A stretch of DNA of 64,000 bases from Gracilimonas sp017641085 (GTDB taxonomy: Bacteria; Bacteroidota; Rhodothermia; Balneolales; Balneolaceae). The notes under the pieces were generated by a model. That model was given only the letters and a program-made list of their open reading frames with translations. It was not told the DNA's origin and ran no database searches. The stretch is from NCBI RefSeq assembly GCF_046115515.1, contig NZ_CP175953.1. One strand, given 5' to 3'. How positions within the stretch are numbered: position 1 is the stretch's first letter; each line of letters opens with the position of its first letter. Below are positions 12,095 through 20,463 of this stretch, one piece after another. A program made the translations under genes and the position numbers.

Positions 12095-12487
12095 TTAATA
12101 AATGGTGCACAAAATCTCGCCGCCTACATTAAGCTTGCGAGCTTCTTTATCGGTCATTACACCTTTTGATGTTGAAAGAATCACAATACCCAGGCCGTTT
12201 TGAGCGCGTGGCACTTCATCGCCACCTTTATATACTCGTAAACCGGGCTTTGAAAGTCTTTTCATTTGTCGGATTACAGGGTGTCCGTATGAGTCATATT
12301 TCAGAAACAAACGGATAATACCTTGCTTACCGTCTTCAATATCAATGTATTTCGAGATATACCCTTTATCGGCCAGGATTTTAGTCATGGCTCGCTTCAA
12401 TTTAGAAGCGGGGATATCTACTCTGCGATGCCCGGCTTGTTGGGCATTCCTGATTCGTGTTAAATAATCTGCAATAGGATCAGTCAT
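12095..12487 (-). CDS. rpsH: 30S ribosomal protein S8
   Basis: S8 binds the central domain of 16S rRNA, and in E. coli represses the spc operon. The 130-aa protein has DYLTRIRNAQQAGHRRVDIP in the N-terminal domain and the C-terminal signature STSKGVMTDKEARKLNVGGE. It lies between rpsN and rplF. Confidence 0.98.
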   Translation of the reverse strand: MTDPIADYLTRIRNAQQAGHRRVDIPASKLKRAMTKILADKGYISKYIDIEDGKQGIIRLFLKYDSYGHPVIRQMKRLSKPGLRVYKGGDEVPRAQNGLGIVILSTSKGVMTDKEARKLNVGGEILCTIY

Positions 12488-12504
12488 CGATTCCTTAGTT
12501 AAAT

Positions 12505-12774
12505 TTACCAGCTTGCTTTTCTTACGCCAGGAATCTTACCTGCAAGGGCAAGTTCACGAAATTTAATTCGTGAGATTCCATATTTACCAACATAACCACG
12601 GCTTCTGCCCGTGATGCTGCATCGGTTACGAACCCGAGTAGGGCTGGCATCGCGAGGCAGCTTTTGCAGGCCTTCATAGTCGCCTGCTTCTTTCAGCTTG
12701 CGGCGTTTTTCGGCGTACTTCTTTACAGTTTCTTTTCGTTTTTTATTGCGTGCTATCCAAGCTTTCTTAGCCAT
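12505..12774 (-). CDS. rpsN: 30S ribosomal protein S14, long zinc-free form
   Basis: S14 lies in the 30S head near the A site. The open frame runs further upstream, but the ATG at 12774 (MAKKAWIARNKKRKE) matches the family and gives 89 aa. It is the long type without CxxC zinc pairs; only RCSITGRSRGY retains one cysteine. The extra upstream frame would overlap rplE, another reason to reject it. Confidence 0.96.
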   Translation of the reverse strand: MAKKAWIARNKKRKETVKKYAEKRRKLKEAGDYEGLQKLPRDASPTRVRNRCSITGRSRGYVGKYGISRIKFRELALAGKIPGVRKASW

Positions 12775-12787
12775 AATAGAATATCTC

Positions 12788-13339
12788 TTAGTTTCTCGTT
12801 TTAAATGGCATTCCAAAGTGCTTAAGCAGAGCATAAGCTTCTTCGTCTGTTTCAGCATCAGTAACAAAAGTAACGTCCATACCATGTACTTTTGAAACTT
12901 TATCGGTGTCTATTTCCGGGAAAATGGTATGCTCTTTGATACCGAGGGTATAGTTTCCACGGCCGTCAAAGCTTTTATCCGGAACTCCCTGGAAGTCACG
13001 TGTTCTTGGCAGAGCCAGGTTCACGAGGCGGTCCAGAAATTCGAACATAATGCGTTGTCGAAGGGTAACTTTACAGCCAATTGGCATCCCTTCACGAAGC
13101 TTAAAGTTCGAAATAGACTTTTTAGCTTTGGTTGTAACCGGTTGTTGTCCGGTTATCGCAGCTACGTTATCTACAACCGTATCCAAAACTTTTTTATCGG
13201 TTATAGCGTCACCTACGCCTACGTTAATTACGATTTTTTGAAGTTTGGGTATGGCCATTGGGTTTTCATACTCAAACTCTTCGCGCAACTTGTCGCGAAT
13301 TTCATCTTTGTAAAGTGTATATAATCTTGCTTCAGCCAT
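12788..13339 (-). CDS. rplE: 50S ribosomal protein L5
   Basis: L5 binds 5S rRNA and contacts P-site tRNA and S13. The 183-aa protein has MAIPKLQKIVINVGVGDA, TGQQPVTTKAKKSISNFKLR, and the C-terminal EIDTDKVSKVHGMDVTFV. It lies between rplX and rpsN, 13 bases from the rpsN start. Confidence 0.98.
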   Translation of the reverse strand: MAEARLYTLYKDEIRDKLREEFEYENPMAIPKLQKIVINVGVGDAITDKKVLDTVVDNVAAITGQQPVTTKAKKSISNFKLREGMPIGCKVTLRQRIMFEFLDRLVNLALPRTRDFQGVPDKSFDGRGNYTLGIKEHTIFPEIDTDKVSKVHGMDVTFVTDAETDEEAYALLKHFGMPFKTRN

Positions 13340-13354
13340 TGCTATCTATCTGCT

Positions 13355-13708
13355 TTATTTGTCCAGCATTTCGCCACTTGTTTTGGCGTAACGAACCCAA
13401 CGACCATTGCCGTCTTCTTCAATTCGTTTACGCCCAACACGTGTGGGTTCGTCAGTAGTAGGGTCAATTACCATTACATTCGAAATGTGTATGGCACCCT
13501 CTTTCTTCAGACGTCCACCCTGTGGGTTGTCCTGGGTTGGCTTTTCATGATGGGTCTTCATATTGATTCCCTCAACGAGCACTCGCTCTTTTTTAGGGAA
13601 TACCATCAATACACGGCCTCTTTTTCCTTTGTCGTTACCGGCGATTACTAAAACATCATCGCCTTTCTTAACGTGTAATTTCTTTTGTTTGTTGAACCTG
13701 CGTGGCAT
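13355..13708 (-). CDS. rplX: 50S ribosomal protein L24
   Basis: L24 is an assembly initiator bound to 23S domain I. The 117-aa protein has a KOW motif near the N-terminus (VKKGDDVLVIAGNDKGKRGR) and GINMKTHHEKPTQDNPQGG. It lies between rplN and rplE. Confidence 0.98.
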   Translation of the reverse strand: MPRRFNKQKKLHVKKGDDVLVIAGNDKGKRGRVLMVFPKKERVLVEGINMKTHHEKPTQDNPQGGRLKKEGAIHISNVMVIDPTTDEPTRVGRKRIEEDGNGRWVRYAKTSGEMLDK

Positions 13709-13723
13709 ACTCTAATTCCTTTT

Positions 13724-14092
13724 TTAAAGTACTTCCGGTGCAAGCGACACGATTCTCATGAAGCTTTTTTCACGAAGCTCTCTGGCAACAGGGCCAAAAA
13801 TACGTGTACCTACCGGTTCTTGATCTTTGTTAATGATAACCGCAGCATTTTCATCAAAACGGATGTAACTGCCATCCCTTCTGCGGTATTCTTTTCTTGT
13901 TCGTACAATAACGGCTTTTACAACGTCTCCTTTTTTGACGTTTCCACCTGGTATTGCTGTTTTCACAGAAGCGGAAATCAAATCGCCTACTCGTGCATAT
14001 CTGCGTCGGGAATCTCCCAGCACTTTAATACACATCAGCTTTCTGGCACCGCTGTTATCTGCTACGTTTAATGTCGTTTGAGTTTGAACCAT
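13724..14092 (-). CDS. rplN: 50S ribosomal protein L14
   Basis: L14 forms part of an intersubunit bridge and the RsfS binding site. The 122-aa protein starts MVQTQTTLNVADNSGARKLM and includes GDVVKAVIVRTRKEYRRRDG and IFGPVARELREKSFMRIVSL. It lies between rpsQ and rplX. Confidence 0.98.
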   Translation of the reverse strand: MVQTQTTLNVADNSGARKLMCIKVLGDSRRRYARVGDLISASVKTAIPGGNVKKGDVVKAVIVRTRKEYRRRDGSYIRFDENAAVIINKDQEPVGTRIFGPVARELREKSFMRIVSLAPEVL

Positions 14093-14116
14093 CGCTAATT
14101 CCTAATGCTCTATTCG

Positions 14117-14380
14117 TTACTTAGCTTTTTCGACGATTTCTACCAATCGCCATGATTTACGCTTTGATAGTGGTCGTGTAGACATAATTTGCACGGTATC
14201 GCCTACATTGGCTTCGTTGTTTTCGTCGTGCGCCATATACTTCGTCGTTTTGGTAATATACTTTCCGTAAATGGAGTGTTTTACCTGACGATCTACTGCA
14301 ACAGTGATACTTTTGTCCATGCTGTTGCTAACTACACGTCCTACTCGTTCTCGTCTTTGGGCTCTTTCTGTTTGTGCCAT
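14117..14380 (-). CDS. rpsQ: 30S ribosomal protein S17
   Basis: S17 is a primary binder of the 16S 5' domain. This 87-aa OB fold includes RVGRVVSNSMDKSITVAVDR, the YGKYITKTTKYMAHDE loop, and the conserved end STRPLSKRKSWRLVEIVEKA. It lies between rpmC and rplN. Confidence 0.98.
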   Translation of the reverse strand: MAQTERAQRRERVGRVVSNSMDKSITVAVDRQVKHSIYGKYITKTTKYMAHDENNEANVGDTVQIMSTRPLSKRKSWRLVEIVEKAK

Positions 14381-14396
14381 AGTTTAAATCCTTTGC

Positions 14397-14594
14397 TTAT
14401 TCAGCACTACTTTTTTCATTAATAATGGTCTCCAATCTGGCAACCTCTCTTCGGTGATTTCGGAGTCGGGCCGGATTTTCAAGCTGTCCGGTTACTGACT
14501 TCGAAAAACGAAGATTTTGTAGTACATCACGCTCATCTTTCAAGCGAGCTTGTAATTCAGTAAGTGTCAAATCTCTTAATTCGTGCGCTTTCAT
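14397..14594 (-). CDS. rpmC: 50S ribosomal protein L29
   Basis: L29 sits at the tunnel exit, where SRP and trigger factor dock. The 65-aa helical protein reads MKAHELRDLTLTELQARL, then LQNLRFSKSVTGQLENPARL, then RREVARLETIINE. It starts one base after the rplP stop, which suggests coupled translation. Confidence 0.97.
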   Translation of the reverse strand: MKAHELRDLTLTELQARLKDERDVLQNLRFSKSVTGQLENPARLRNHRREVARLETIINEKSSAE

Positions 14595-14595
14595 C

Positions 14596-15018
14596 TTATC
14601 CTCCCTGGTAGTCTCGTCGAACTACGAACTTGGTTTTGATAGGTAACTTATGCGCAGCGCGTCGTAAAGCTTCTTTGGCGCGTTCTTCGTTTACACCGGC
14701 AATCTCAAAGAGAATACGTCCGGGTTTTACAACCGCTACCCAGTGATCCAAAGCACCTTTACCTTTACCCATTCGGGTTTCAGCCGGTTTGCTTGTCATC
14801 GGACGGTCCGGGAAAATACGGATGAACGTCTGACCGTCACGTTGCAACGATCGTGCAATTGCGATACGGCAAGCTTCAATTTGGCGTGAAGTTATGAACT
14901 TCGGCTCAAGAGCTTTCAGTCCAAAATCACCAAAGTTAATAATGTGGCCACGTTGCGCGTTACCTTTCAGCTTATCGCGATGAACACGGCGTCTCTGAAC
15001 TCGTTTTGGTTCTAACAT
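14596..15018 (-). CDS. rplP: 50S ribosomal protein L16
   Basis: L16 organises the A-site tRNA elbow region and is a late assembly protein. The 140-aa protein starts MLEPKRVQRRRVHRDKLKGN and carries the signatures RIFPDRPMTSKPAETRMGKG and AHKLPIKTKFVVR. It lies between rpsC and rpmC. Confidence 0.98.
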   Translation of the reverse strand: MLEPKRVQRRRVHRDKLKGNAQRGHIINFGDFGLKALEPKFITSRQIEACRIAIARSLQRDGQTFIRIFPDRPMTSKPAETRMGKGKGALDHWVAVVKPGRILFEIAGVNEERAKEALRRAAHKLPIKTKFVVRRDYQGG

Positions 15019-15027
15019 CGTTTCTTA

Positions 15028-15783
15028 TTAACTGTTTTTATTAGATCGATTTCTGTTTCTGCTGCGTCGGCGACTTCTTCGTCCTCTGTCATCACCGCCT
15101 TTACCTCGGCCTGAGTCAGAATCCTGACGCGATTGTGTTCCCGGCGTCAGATCAACATCACCAATAATTTCACCTTTGAAAATCCAAACGGTAACTCCGA
15201 TAGAACCATAAATGGTGTTCGAAGTAGATGATGCGTAATCAATGTCGGCACGTAAAGTATGCAGAGGAATCTGCCCTTCTTTGTACTGCTCGGTTCGGGC
15301 CATTTCAGCACCACCGAGTCGACCGGCACAGCGAACTTTAATACCTTTGGCACCCATTCTCATTGCTGATGCAATCGCTGTTTTCATTGCTCTACGGAAT
15401 GAAACACGAGCTTGTAGCTGCTGAGCAATATTCTGAGCAACCAAACTTGCATCCAGCTCAGGGCGTTTGATTTCACTTACGTTAATTTGTACTTCTTTAC
15501 TGGTGATTTTCTTAAGCTCTTCACGAAGCAATTCAATTTGCTCACCGCCTTTACCGATGATAACACCGGGGCGACTTGTGCGGAGCGTTAACAGAATTCG
15601 CTTTGGGGTACGCTCAATAATAACATTTGAGAGACCGCCATTACGAAGTCTTGTGTGCAAATACTCGCGAAGTTTTTCGTCTTCAACGATGAGAGCCGGT
15701 TGGTTCTCTTCAGAAAACCAGTTGGAATCCCATCCGCGAATAATGCCTAATCTAAAACCAGTTGGATTTGTTTTCTGTCCCAA
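15028..15783 (-). CDS. rpsC: 30S ribosomal protein S3
   Basis: S3 forms the mRNA entry pore with S4 and S5. The 251-aa protein starts MGQKTNPTGFRLGIIRGWDS, has a KH domain at about 45-110 with PGVIIGKGGEQIELLREEL, and a C-terminal domain with CAGRLGGAEMARTEQYKEG. An arginine-rich, low-complexity tail of about 30 residues (RGRRSRRRSRNRNRSNKNS) follows the conserved core. Confidence 0.98.
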   Translation of the reverse strand: MGQKTNPTGFRLGIIRGWDSNWFSEENQPALIVEDEKLREYLHTRLRNGGLSNVIIERTPKRILLTLRTSRPGVIIGKGGEQIELLREELKKITSKEVQINVSEIKRPELDASLVAQNIAQQLQARVSFRRAMKTAIASAMRMGAKGIKVRCAGRLGGAEMARTEQYKEGQIPLHTLRADIDYASSTSNTIYGSIGVTVWIFKGEIIGDVDLTPGTQSRQDSDSGRGKGGDDRGRRSRRRSRNRNRSNKNS

Positions 15784-15795
15784 GGTATTGTTCGT

Positions 15796-16173
15796 TTATT
15801 CGTTTACACTTTCTTGATCACGCTTGGCCACTTTTACTGTAATGTGGCATGAGCGTTTGTTAATACGATGAGCTCTACCCATCGGTGCCGGCTGAATTCT
15901 TTTCAGCGTTACGCCTTCATCAACGTAAATTTCCTTTATTACAAGGTCTTCATTGTCAAAGCGCTCTTCCTGAAATTTGTCTCTCAAATTTGCAGCTGCC
16001 GACTTGATCACTTTAATCACATCTTCTGCAGATGCTTTTTTGGTGAATTCGAGTCTTTTAATCGCTTTGTCTACTTGTTCACCACGAACAGCATCCGCTA
16101 CAAGGCGAACCTTGCGAGGAGCTCTCCTCAAATGCTTTTGTACTGCTCGTGCTTCTAAAACTGGAGTATCCAT
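15796..16173 (-). CDS. rplV: 50S ribosomal protein L22
   Basis: L22 lines the exit tunnel constriction together with L4. The 125-aa protein has VQKHLRRAPRKVRLVADAVR and the beta-hairpin region RIQPAPMGRAHRINKRSCHI. It lies between rpsS and rpsC. Confidence 0.98.
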   Translation of the reverse strand: MDTPVLEARAVQKHLRRAPRKVRLVADAVRGEQVDKAIKRLEFTKKASAEDVIKVIKSAAANLRDKFQEERFDNEDLVIKEIYVDEGVTLKRIQPAPMGRAHRINKRSCHITVKVAKRDQESVNE

Positions 16174-16191
16174 CTCTTAAATCCGATTAAA

Positions 16192-16464
16192 TTATTTAGC
16201 TGCTTTTTTCACTGGATGGCCACGGAATGTTCGTGTTGGTGCAAATTCACCCAACTTATGGCCTACCATATTTTCAGTTATAAACACAGGGATAAATTGC
16301 TTACCGTTGTGAACTGCAAGAGTCAATCCCATAAAGTCAGGAGTGACCATTGAACTTCGTGACCAGGTTTTGATCACTTTCTTGCTTCCACTTTCATTGG
16401 CTTCATCGATTTTACGCTGAAGCTTGTAGTAAACAAAAGGCCCTTTTTTCAGTGAGCGTGGCAT
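16192..16464 (-). CDS. rpsS: 30S ribosomal protein S19
   Basis: S19 sits in the 30S head in complex with S13. The 90-aa protein starts MPRSLKKGPFVYYKLQRKID and ends with the signature GHKLGEFAPTRTFRGHP. It lies between rplB and rplV. Confidence 0.98.
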   Translation of the reverse strand: MPRSLKKGPFVYYKLQRKIDEANESGSKKVIKTWSRSSMVTPDFMGLTLAVHNGKQFIPVFITENMVGHKLGEFAPTRTFRGHPVKKAAK

Positions 16465-16475
16465 ACGTTACTTAG

Positions 16476-17309
16476 TTATTTTTTCTTGGTTTTTCTTCTT
16501 CTTACGATGTACTTAGAAGACAACTTATTTCTGTTTCTTGTCTTCTTACCCTTGGCGGATTGTCCCCATGGTGAACGCGGGTGTCCACCTGAAGCTTTTC
16601 CTTCACCACCACCCATTGGGTGATCAACAGGGTTCATAGCAACACCACGGGTTTGTGGTCTTCTGCCTTTCCATCTGCTTCTACCAGCTTTGGCAATTGT
16701 CGTATTCATATGATCCGGGTTGCTGGTGTTCCCTACGGTTGCGTAGCAACTGCCCAGGATCAATCGAACTTCTCCGGATGGAAGTTTCACACTTACATAA
16801 CGGTCTTGCTTACCCAGCAGCTGTGCACTTGTACCGGCACTTCTGCAAAGAGTACCACCCTGTCCGGGCTTCAACTCAATATTGTGGATAAAAGTACCCG
16901 GAGGCATCTTCATCATTGGCAGCGCATTTCCTAAATCAGGAGCTGCGTTATCGCCGGCAACAATAGTGTCTCCAACTTTCAATTTGTTCGGTGCAAGAAT
17001 GTATCGGCGCTCACCATCGGCATAAGCTACAAGTGCAATTCGAGCTGATCGGTTTGGATCGTACTCAATAGTTTGAACTGTAGCTGGCACGTCATGTTTG
17101 TTACGCTTGAAATCGATGATACGATATCGGCGCTTGTGCCCTCCGCCTCTGTGGCGAGAAGTGATACGTCCGTGTCTGTTTCGTCCACCAGAAGAATGTT
17201 TTCCAGCTAATAAAGCCTTCAATGGCTTATCAGTTGTAATTTCGTCGAATACAGGAGCAATCCTGTGTCGAGTTCCCGGTGTAATTGGTTTTAATTTCTT
17301 AGTAGGCAT
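16476..17309 (-). CDS. rplB: 50S ribosomal protein L2
   Basis: L2 is essential for subunit association and peptidyl transfer. The 277-aa protein has the OB fold (HRGGGHKRRYRIIDFKRNKH), the SH3-like domain, and the signature MNPVDHPMGGGEGKASGGHP containing the conserved histidine near the peptidyl transferase centre. It lies between rplW and rpsS. Confidence 0.98.
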   Translation of the reverse strand: MPTKKLKPITPGTRHRIAPVFDEITTDKPLKALLAGKHSSGGRNRHGRITSRHRGGGHKRRYRIIDFKRNKHDVPATVQTIEYDPNRSARIALVAYADGERRYILAPNKLKVGDTIVAGDNAAPDLGNALPMMKMPPGTFIHNIELKPGQGGTLCRSAGTSAQLLGKQDRYVSVKLPSGEVRLILGSCYATVGNTSNPDHMNTTIAKAGRSRWKGRRPQTRGVAMNPVDHPMGGGEGKASGGHPRSPWGQSAKGKKTRNRNKLSSKYIVRRRKTKKK

Positions 17310-17322
17310 TATTCTCTAATCC

Positions 17323-17610
17323 TTAAATTTCAGCAAAGAAATCAATTTCGCCTTCTTTGACCGTTACAATGGCTTTTTTCCAGACCTTAGTTCGGCCTCC
17401 CTGGTAACCGCTTCGTGTATATCGTCCCTTCGGTTTCGAGGGCATAATAGCGGTGTTTACCTTAGCCACTTTTACTCCCGGATAAGTAGCTTCCACAGCT
17501 TCCTTGATCTCGGGTTTAGTTGCATTGGTAGCAACTTCAAAAGTATATTTTCCAGCTTCCTGAAGCCGACTTAACTTTTCTGTAATTACAGGTCGTTTGA
17601 TAATACTCAT
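17323..17610 (-). CDS. rplW: 50S ribosomal protein L23
   Basis: L23 is the docking site for trigger factor and SRP at the tunnel exit. The 95-aa protein starts MSIIKRPVITEKLSRLQEAG and has VEATYPGVKVAKVNTAIM and the extended loop GRYTRSGYQGGRTKVWKKA. Its ATG overlaps the rplD stop (ATGA), so the two are probably translationally coupled. Confidence 0.98.
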   Translation of the reverse strand: MSIIKRPVITEKLSRLQEAGKYTFEVATNATKPEIKEAVEATYPGVKVAKVNTAIMPSKPKGRYTRSGYQGGRTKVWKKAIVTVKEGEIDFFAEI

Positions 17611-18257
17611 GCTGCAGCCTCTTCAGTTTTTCCTTCAATACTGTTTTCAAGTTTGGCAACCGCGCTTTCCTGAATAACAATCACATCAGCATTCATAATT
17701 TGGTAGGTATTTGGCTTATAACCTTCCAGTACCTGAACGCCTGGGATGTTGCGGGCAGACTTGTAAACAATCATGTCTGTTTCGCTTGTCAATATCAGGG
17801 CTTTTTTGCCGGCTACTTCAAAAGCGGCCAACATGTCGGCTACCTGAGAAGTTTTCGGCTCATCAAATGAAAAATCCTGTACAACAATAATTCCTTCGTT
17901 AGCAGCTTTCAGCGACAATGCAGACTTACGCGCCAGTTGGCGAGTTTTCTTATTCATTTTGAAGCCGTAATCACGAGGCTTCGGTCCAAATACAGTGCCA
18001 CCTTTACGAAGCAGTGGAGACTTAATGTCGCCACGGCGGGCATTACCCGTTCCTTTCTGGCGGTACATTTTCTTAGTACTACCTGTTACTTCGCTTCGCT
18101 CTTTTGTTTTTGCGGTGCCCTGACGCTTATTAGCCATGTGCCGACGAACATCTTCATAAAGAACTGTTTCGTTTGGCTCGATGGCAAAAATAGCATCACT
18201 GAGCTCAGCCTTCTTGCTGCTTTTCTTTCCGTCTATTTTATATATATCTAATTTCAT
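17607..18257 (-). CDS. rplD: 50S ribosomal protein L4
   Basis: L4 lines the exit tunnel, and in E. coli represses the S10 operon. The 216-aa protein has the extended loop KMYRQKGTGNARRGDIKSPL and GGTVFGPKPRDYGFKMNKK, followed by the globular Rossmann-like part. It lies between rplC and rplW, 3 bases from the rplC stop. Confidence 0.97.
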   Translation of the reverse strand: MKLDIYKIDGKKSSKKAELSDAIFAIEPNETVLYEDVRRHMANKRQGTAKTKERSEVTGSTKKMYRQKGTGNARRGDIKSPLLRKGGTVFGPKPRDYGFKMNKKTRQLARKSALSLKAANEGIIVVQDFSFDEPKTSQVADMLAAFEVAGKKALILTSETDMIVYKSARNIPGVQVLEGYKPNTYQIMNADVIVIQESAVAKLENSIEGKTEEAAA

Positions 18258-18260
18258 GAC

Positions 18261-18902
18261 TTAGTTGTTAACAGACGCTTTGTTATGAATTTCTACGTAC
18301 CCGCCTTTTGGTCCAGGTATAGAACCTGTTACCAAAACAACATTCGAGTCTTCCAGAATTTTTGCAATGCTCAGATTCTTAATCTTCACGCGCTCGTTTC
18401 CGGACTGACCTGCCATCCGCATACCTTTGAATACTTTAGATGGGTCAGATGCATTACCGATAGCACCAGGTGCTCTCAATCGGTTATGCTGACCGTGAGT
18501 AGCATCACCAACACCACTGAAATTGTGACGTTTAATAACACCGGTAAATCCACGGCCTTTTGAGTTTGCAACAACATCAACGGTATCGCCTACAGCGAAT
18601 ACATCACTAATGTTCAGTTCGTCTCCAACATCAAGTCCTTCAGGGATAAAATCTCTGAATTCAACAACTTTATACTTGGTGGAAACGCCGGCTTTATCAA
18701 AATGACCTTTCACGGCTTTGCTTACGTTTTTCTCTTTTTTATCAAAAGCAGCCAACTGAACAGCAGTATAGCCGTCTGTCTCTTCTGTTTTGATTTGGGT
18801 AATAGCACAAGGTTCAATTTCAATAACAGTAACAGGAATATTTCTTCCTATGTTATCAAACACGCTTGTCATCCCAACTTTTTTTCCTATCAAACCACTC
18901 AT
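18261..18902 (-). CDS. rplC: 50S ribosomal protein L3
   Basis: L3 is an early assembly protein reaching towards the peptidyl transferase centre. The 213-aa protein starts MSGLIGKKVGMTSVFDNIGR. The loop VIKRHNFSGVGDATHGQHNR contains the conserved glutamine that is a PrmB methylation target in other bacteria, and RMAGQSGNERVKIKNL follows. It lies between rpsJ and rplD. Confidence 0.98.
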   Translation of the reverse strand: MSGLIGKKVGMTSVFDNIGRNIPVTVIEIEPCAITQIKTEETDGYTAVQLAAFDKKEKNVSKAVKGHFDKAGVSTKYKVVEFRDFIPEGLDVGDELNISDVFAVGDTVDVVANSKGRGFTGVIKRHNFSGVGDATHGQHNRLRAPGAIGNASDPSKVFKGMRMAGQSGNERVKIKNLSIAKILEDSNVVLVTGSIPGPKGGYVEIHNKASVNN

Positions 18903-18919
18903 CGTGTTCGGGTCCTTTT

Positions 18920-19231
18920 CTAAACTTTAATTTCTACATCAACGCCGGAAGGTAATTCCAGCTTCATCAGCGCATCAACAGTTTGTGATCCGGTTGACAA
19001 AATATCGATCAGGCGCTTATGAGATCTGTACTCAAATTGCTCCCGTGACTTTTTATCAACAAACACGGATTTATTTACCGTGATGATGCTTTTACGGGTG
19101 GGTAGTGGGATGGGTCCCGAAACTACCGCACCAGTAGATTTCACAGTCTGAATAATTTTTTCAGCTGATTTGTCGATCAGGTTATGATCGTATGACTTCA
19201 ATTTGATTCTGATTTTCTGTTGTGTTGCCAC
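18920..19231 (-). CDS. rpsJ: 30S ribosomal protein S10
   Basis: S10 (NusE) acts in the 30S head and in transcription antitermination with NusB. The 103-aa protein has MATQQKIRIKLKSYDHNLID and GPIPLPTRKSIITVNKSVFV. It follows tuf by 10 bases and starts the S10 section, without an obvious separate promoter. Confidence 0.98.
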   Translation of the reverse strand: MATQQKIRIKLKSYDHNLIDKSAEKIIQTVKSTGAVVSGPIPLPTRKSIITVNKSVFVDKKSREQFEYRSHKRLIDILSTGSQTVDALMKLELPSGVDVEIKV

Positions 19232-19241
19232 GATCAGATCC

Positions 19242-20429
19242 TTAGTCTAAGATTTTAGTTACAACTCCGGCGCCCACGGTACGTCCGCCTTCGCGAATCG
19301 CAAACCGCAGCCCTTCTTCCATCGCTACCGGCTGAATCAATCCTACATTCAGCTTCACGTTGTCTCCCGGCATTACCATCTCCACACCATCAGGAAGCTC
19401 ACAAGCTCCGGTTACGTCGGTGGTACGGAAGTAAAACTGTGGGCGGTAGCCTTTGAAAAATGGCGTGTGACGGCCACCTTCATCTTTACTGAGTACATAT
19501 ACCTCACACTCAAACTCTTTGTGAGGAGTGATCGAGCCGGGCTTACAAAGTACCATGCCTCGCTCAATCTGCTCTTTGTTAATTCCTCGGAGCAGAATAC
19601 CGGCGTTGTCTCCGGCCTGCCCTTCATCGAGCATACGACGGAACATCTCAATACCGGTTACTACCGATTTCATCGGGTCTTCTACAATCCCTACAATCTC
19701 AATCTCGTCGTTTACTTTAATAACTCCACGCTCGATACGTCCGGTAGCTACCGTTCCACGACCGGTGATCGAGAAGATATCCTCTACCGGCATCAGGAAG
19801 GGCTTGTCTACATCACGCTCCGGCGTTGGGATGGTTTCATCCACAGCCTTCATCAGCTCTACAATGCTTTCTTCGTGCTCGGCTTCGCCGTTGAGGGCGC
19901 CCAAGGCTGATCCCTGAATCACCGGGATGTCGTCGCCGTCAAATTCATAAGAAGACAGCAGCTCACGCACTTCCAGCTCTACCAGCTCCAGCAGCTCTTC
20001 GTCGTCTACCAGGTCTACCTTGTTCATAAATACAACAATCTGCGGTACACCTACCTGACGAGCCAGCAGAATGTGCTCGCGAGTCTGTGGCATCGGACCG
20101 TCGGTAGCGGCAACAACCAAAATTGCTCCGTCCATCTGAGCGGCGCCCGTCACCATGTTCTTGACATAGTCGGCGTGACCCGGACAGTCTACGTGAGCGT
20201 AGTGGCGGGCATCGGTTTCGTACTCCACGTGCGCCGTAGCAATGGTAATCCCACGCTCGCGCTCTTCCGGAGCATTGTCGATGTCGGCAAACTGCTTGGC
20301 TACACCGCCGTAAGTTTTCGCCATTACCGTCGTAATAGCTGCCGTCAAGGTTGTTTTACCATGATCTACGTGTCCAATTGTTCCCACGTTCACATGGGGC
20401 TTATTCCGTTCAAAGGTCTCTTTTGCCAT
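19242..20429 (-). CDS. tuf: Elongation factor Tu
   Basis: EF-Tu delivers aminoacyl-tRNA to the ribosome as a GTP complex. The 395-aa protein has G1 GHVDHGKTT at 19-27, GITIATAHVEYET in switch I, G3 DCPGHADYVKNM around 80, G4 NKVD around 136, and domains 2 and 3 ending VGAGVVTKILD. Its third codon positions look clearly richer in G+C than those of fusA and rpsJ on either side, as seen in very highly expressed or gene-converted tuf copies. It lies in the str section. Confidence 0.98.
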   Translation of the reverse strand: MAKETFERNKPHVNVGTIGHVDHGKTTLTAAITTVMAKTYGGVAKQFADIDNAPEERERGITIATAHVEYETDARHYAHVDCPGHADYVKNMVTGAAQMDGAILVVAATDGPMPQTREHILLARQVGVPQIVVFMNKVDLVDDEELLELVELEVRELLSSYEFDGDDIPVIQGSALGALNGEAEHEESIVELMKAVDETIPTPERDVDKPFLMPVEDIFSITGRGTVATGRIERGVIKVNDEIEIVGIVEDPMKSVVTGIEMFRRMLDEGQAGDNAGILLRGINKEQIERGMVLCKPGSITPHKEFECEVYVLSKDEGGRHTPFFKGYRPQFYFRTTDVTGACELPDGVEMVMPGDNVKLNVGLIQPVAMEEGLRFAIREGGRTVGAGVVTKILD

Positions 20430-20463
20430 GATACTATAGTTTAATCTTAGTGTTTAATTTCTT

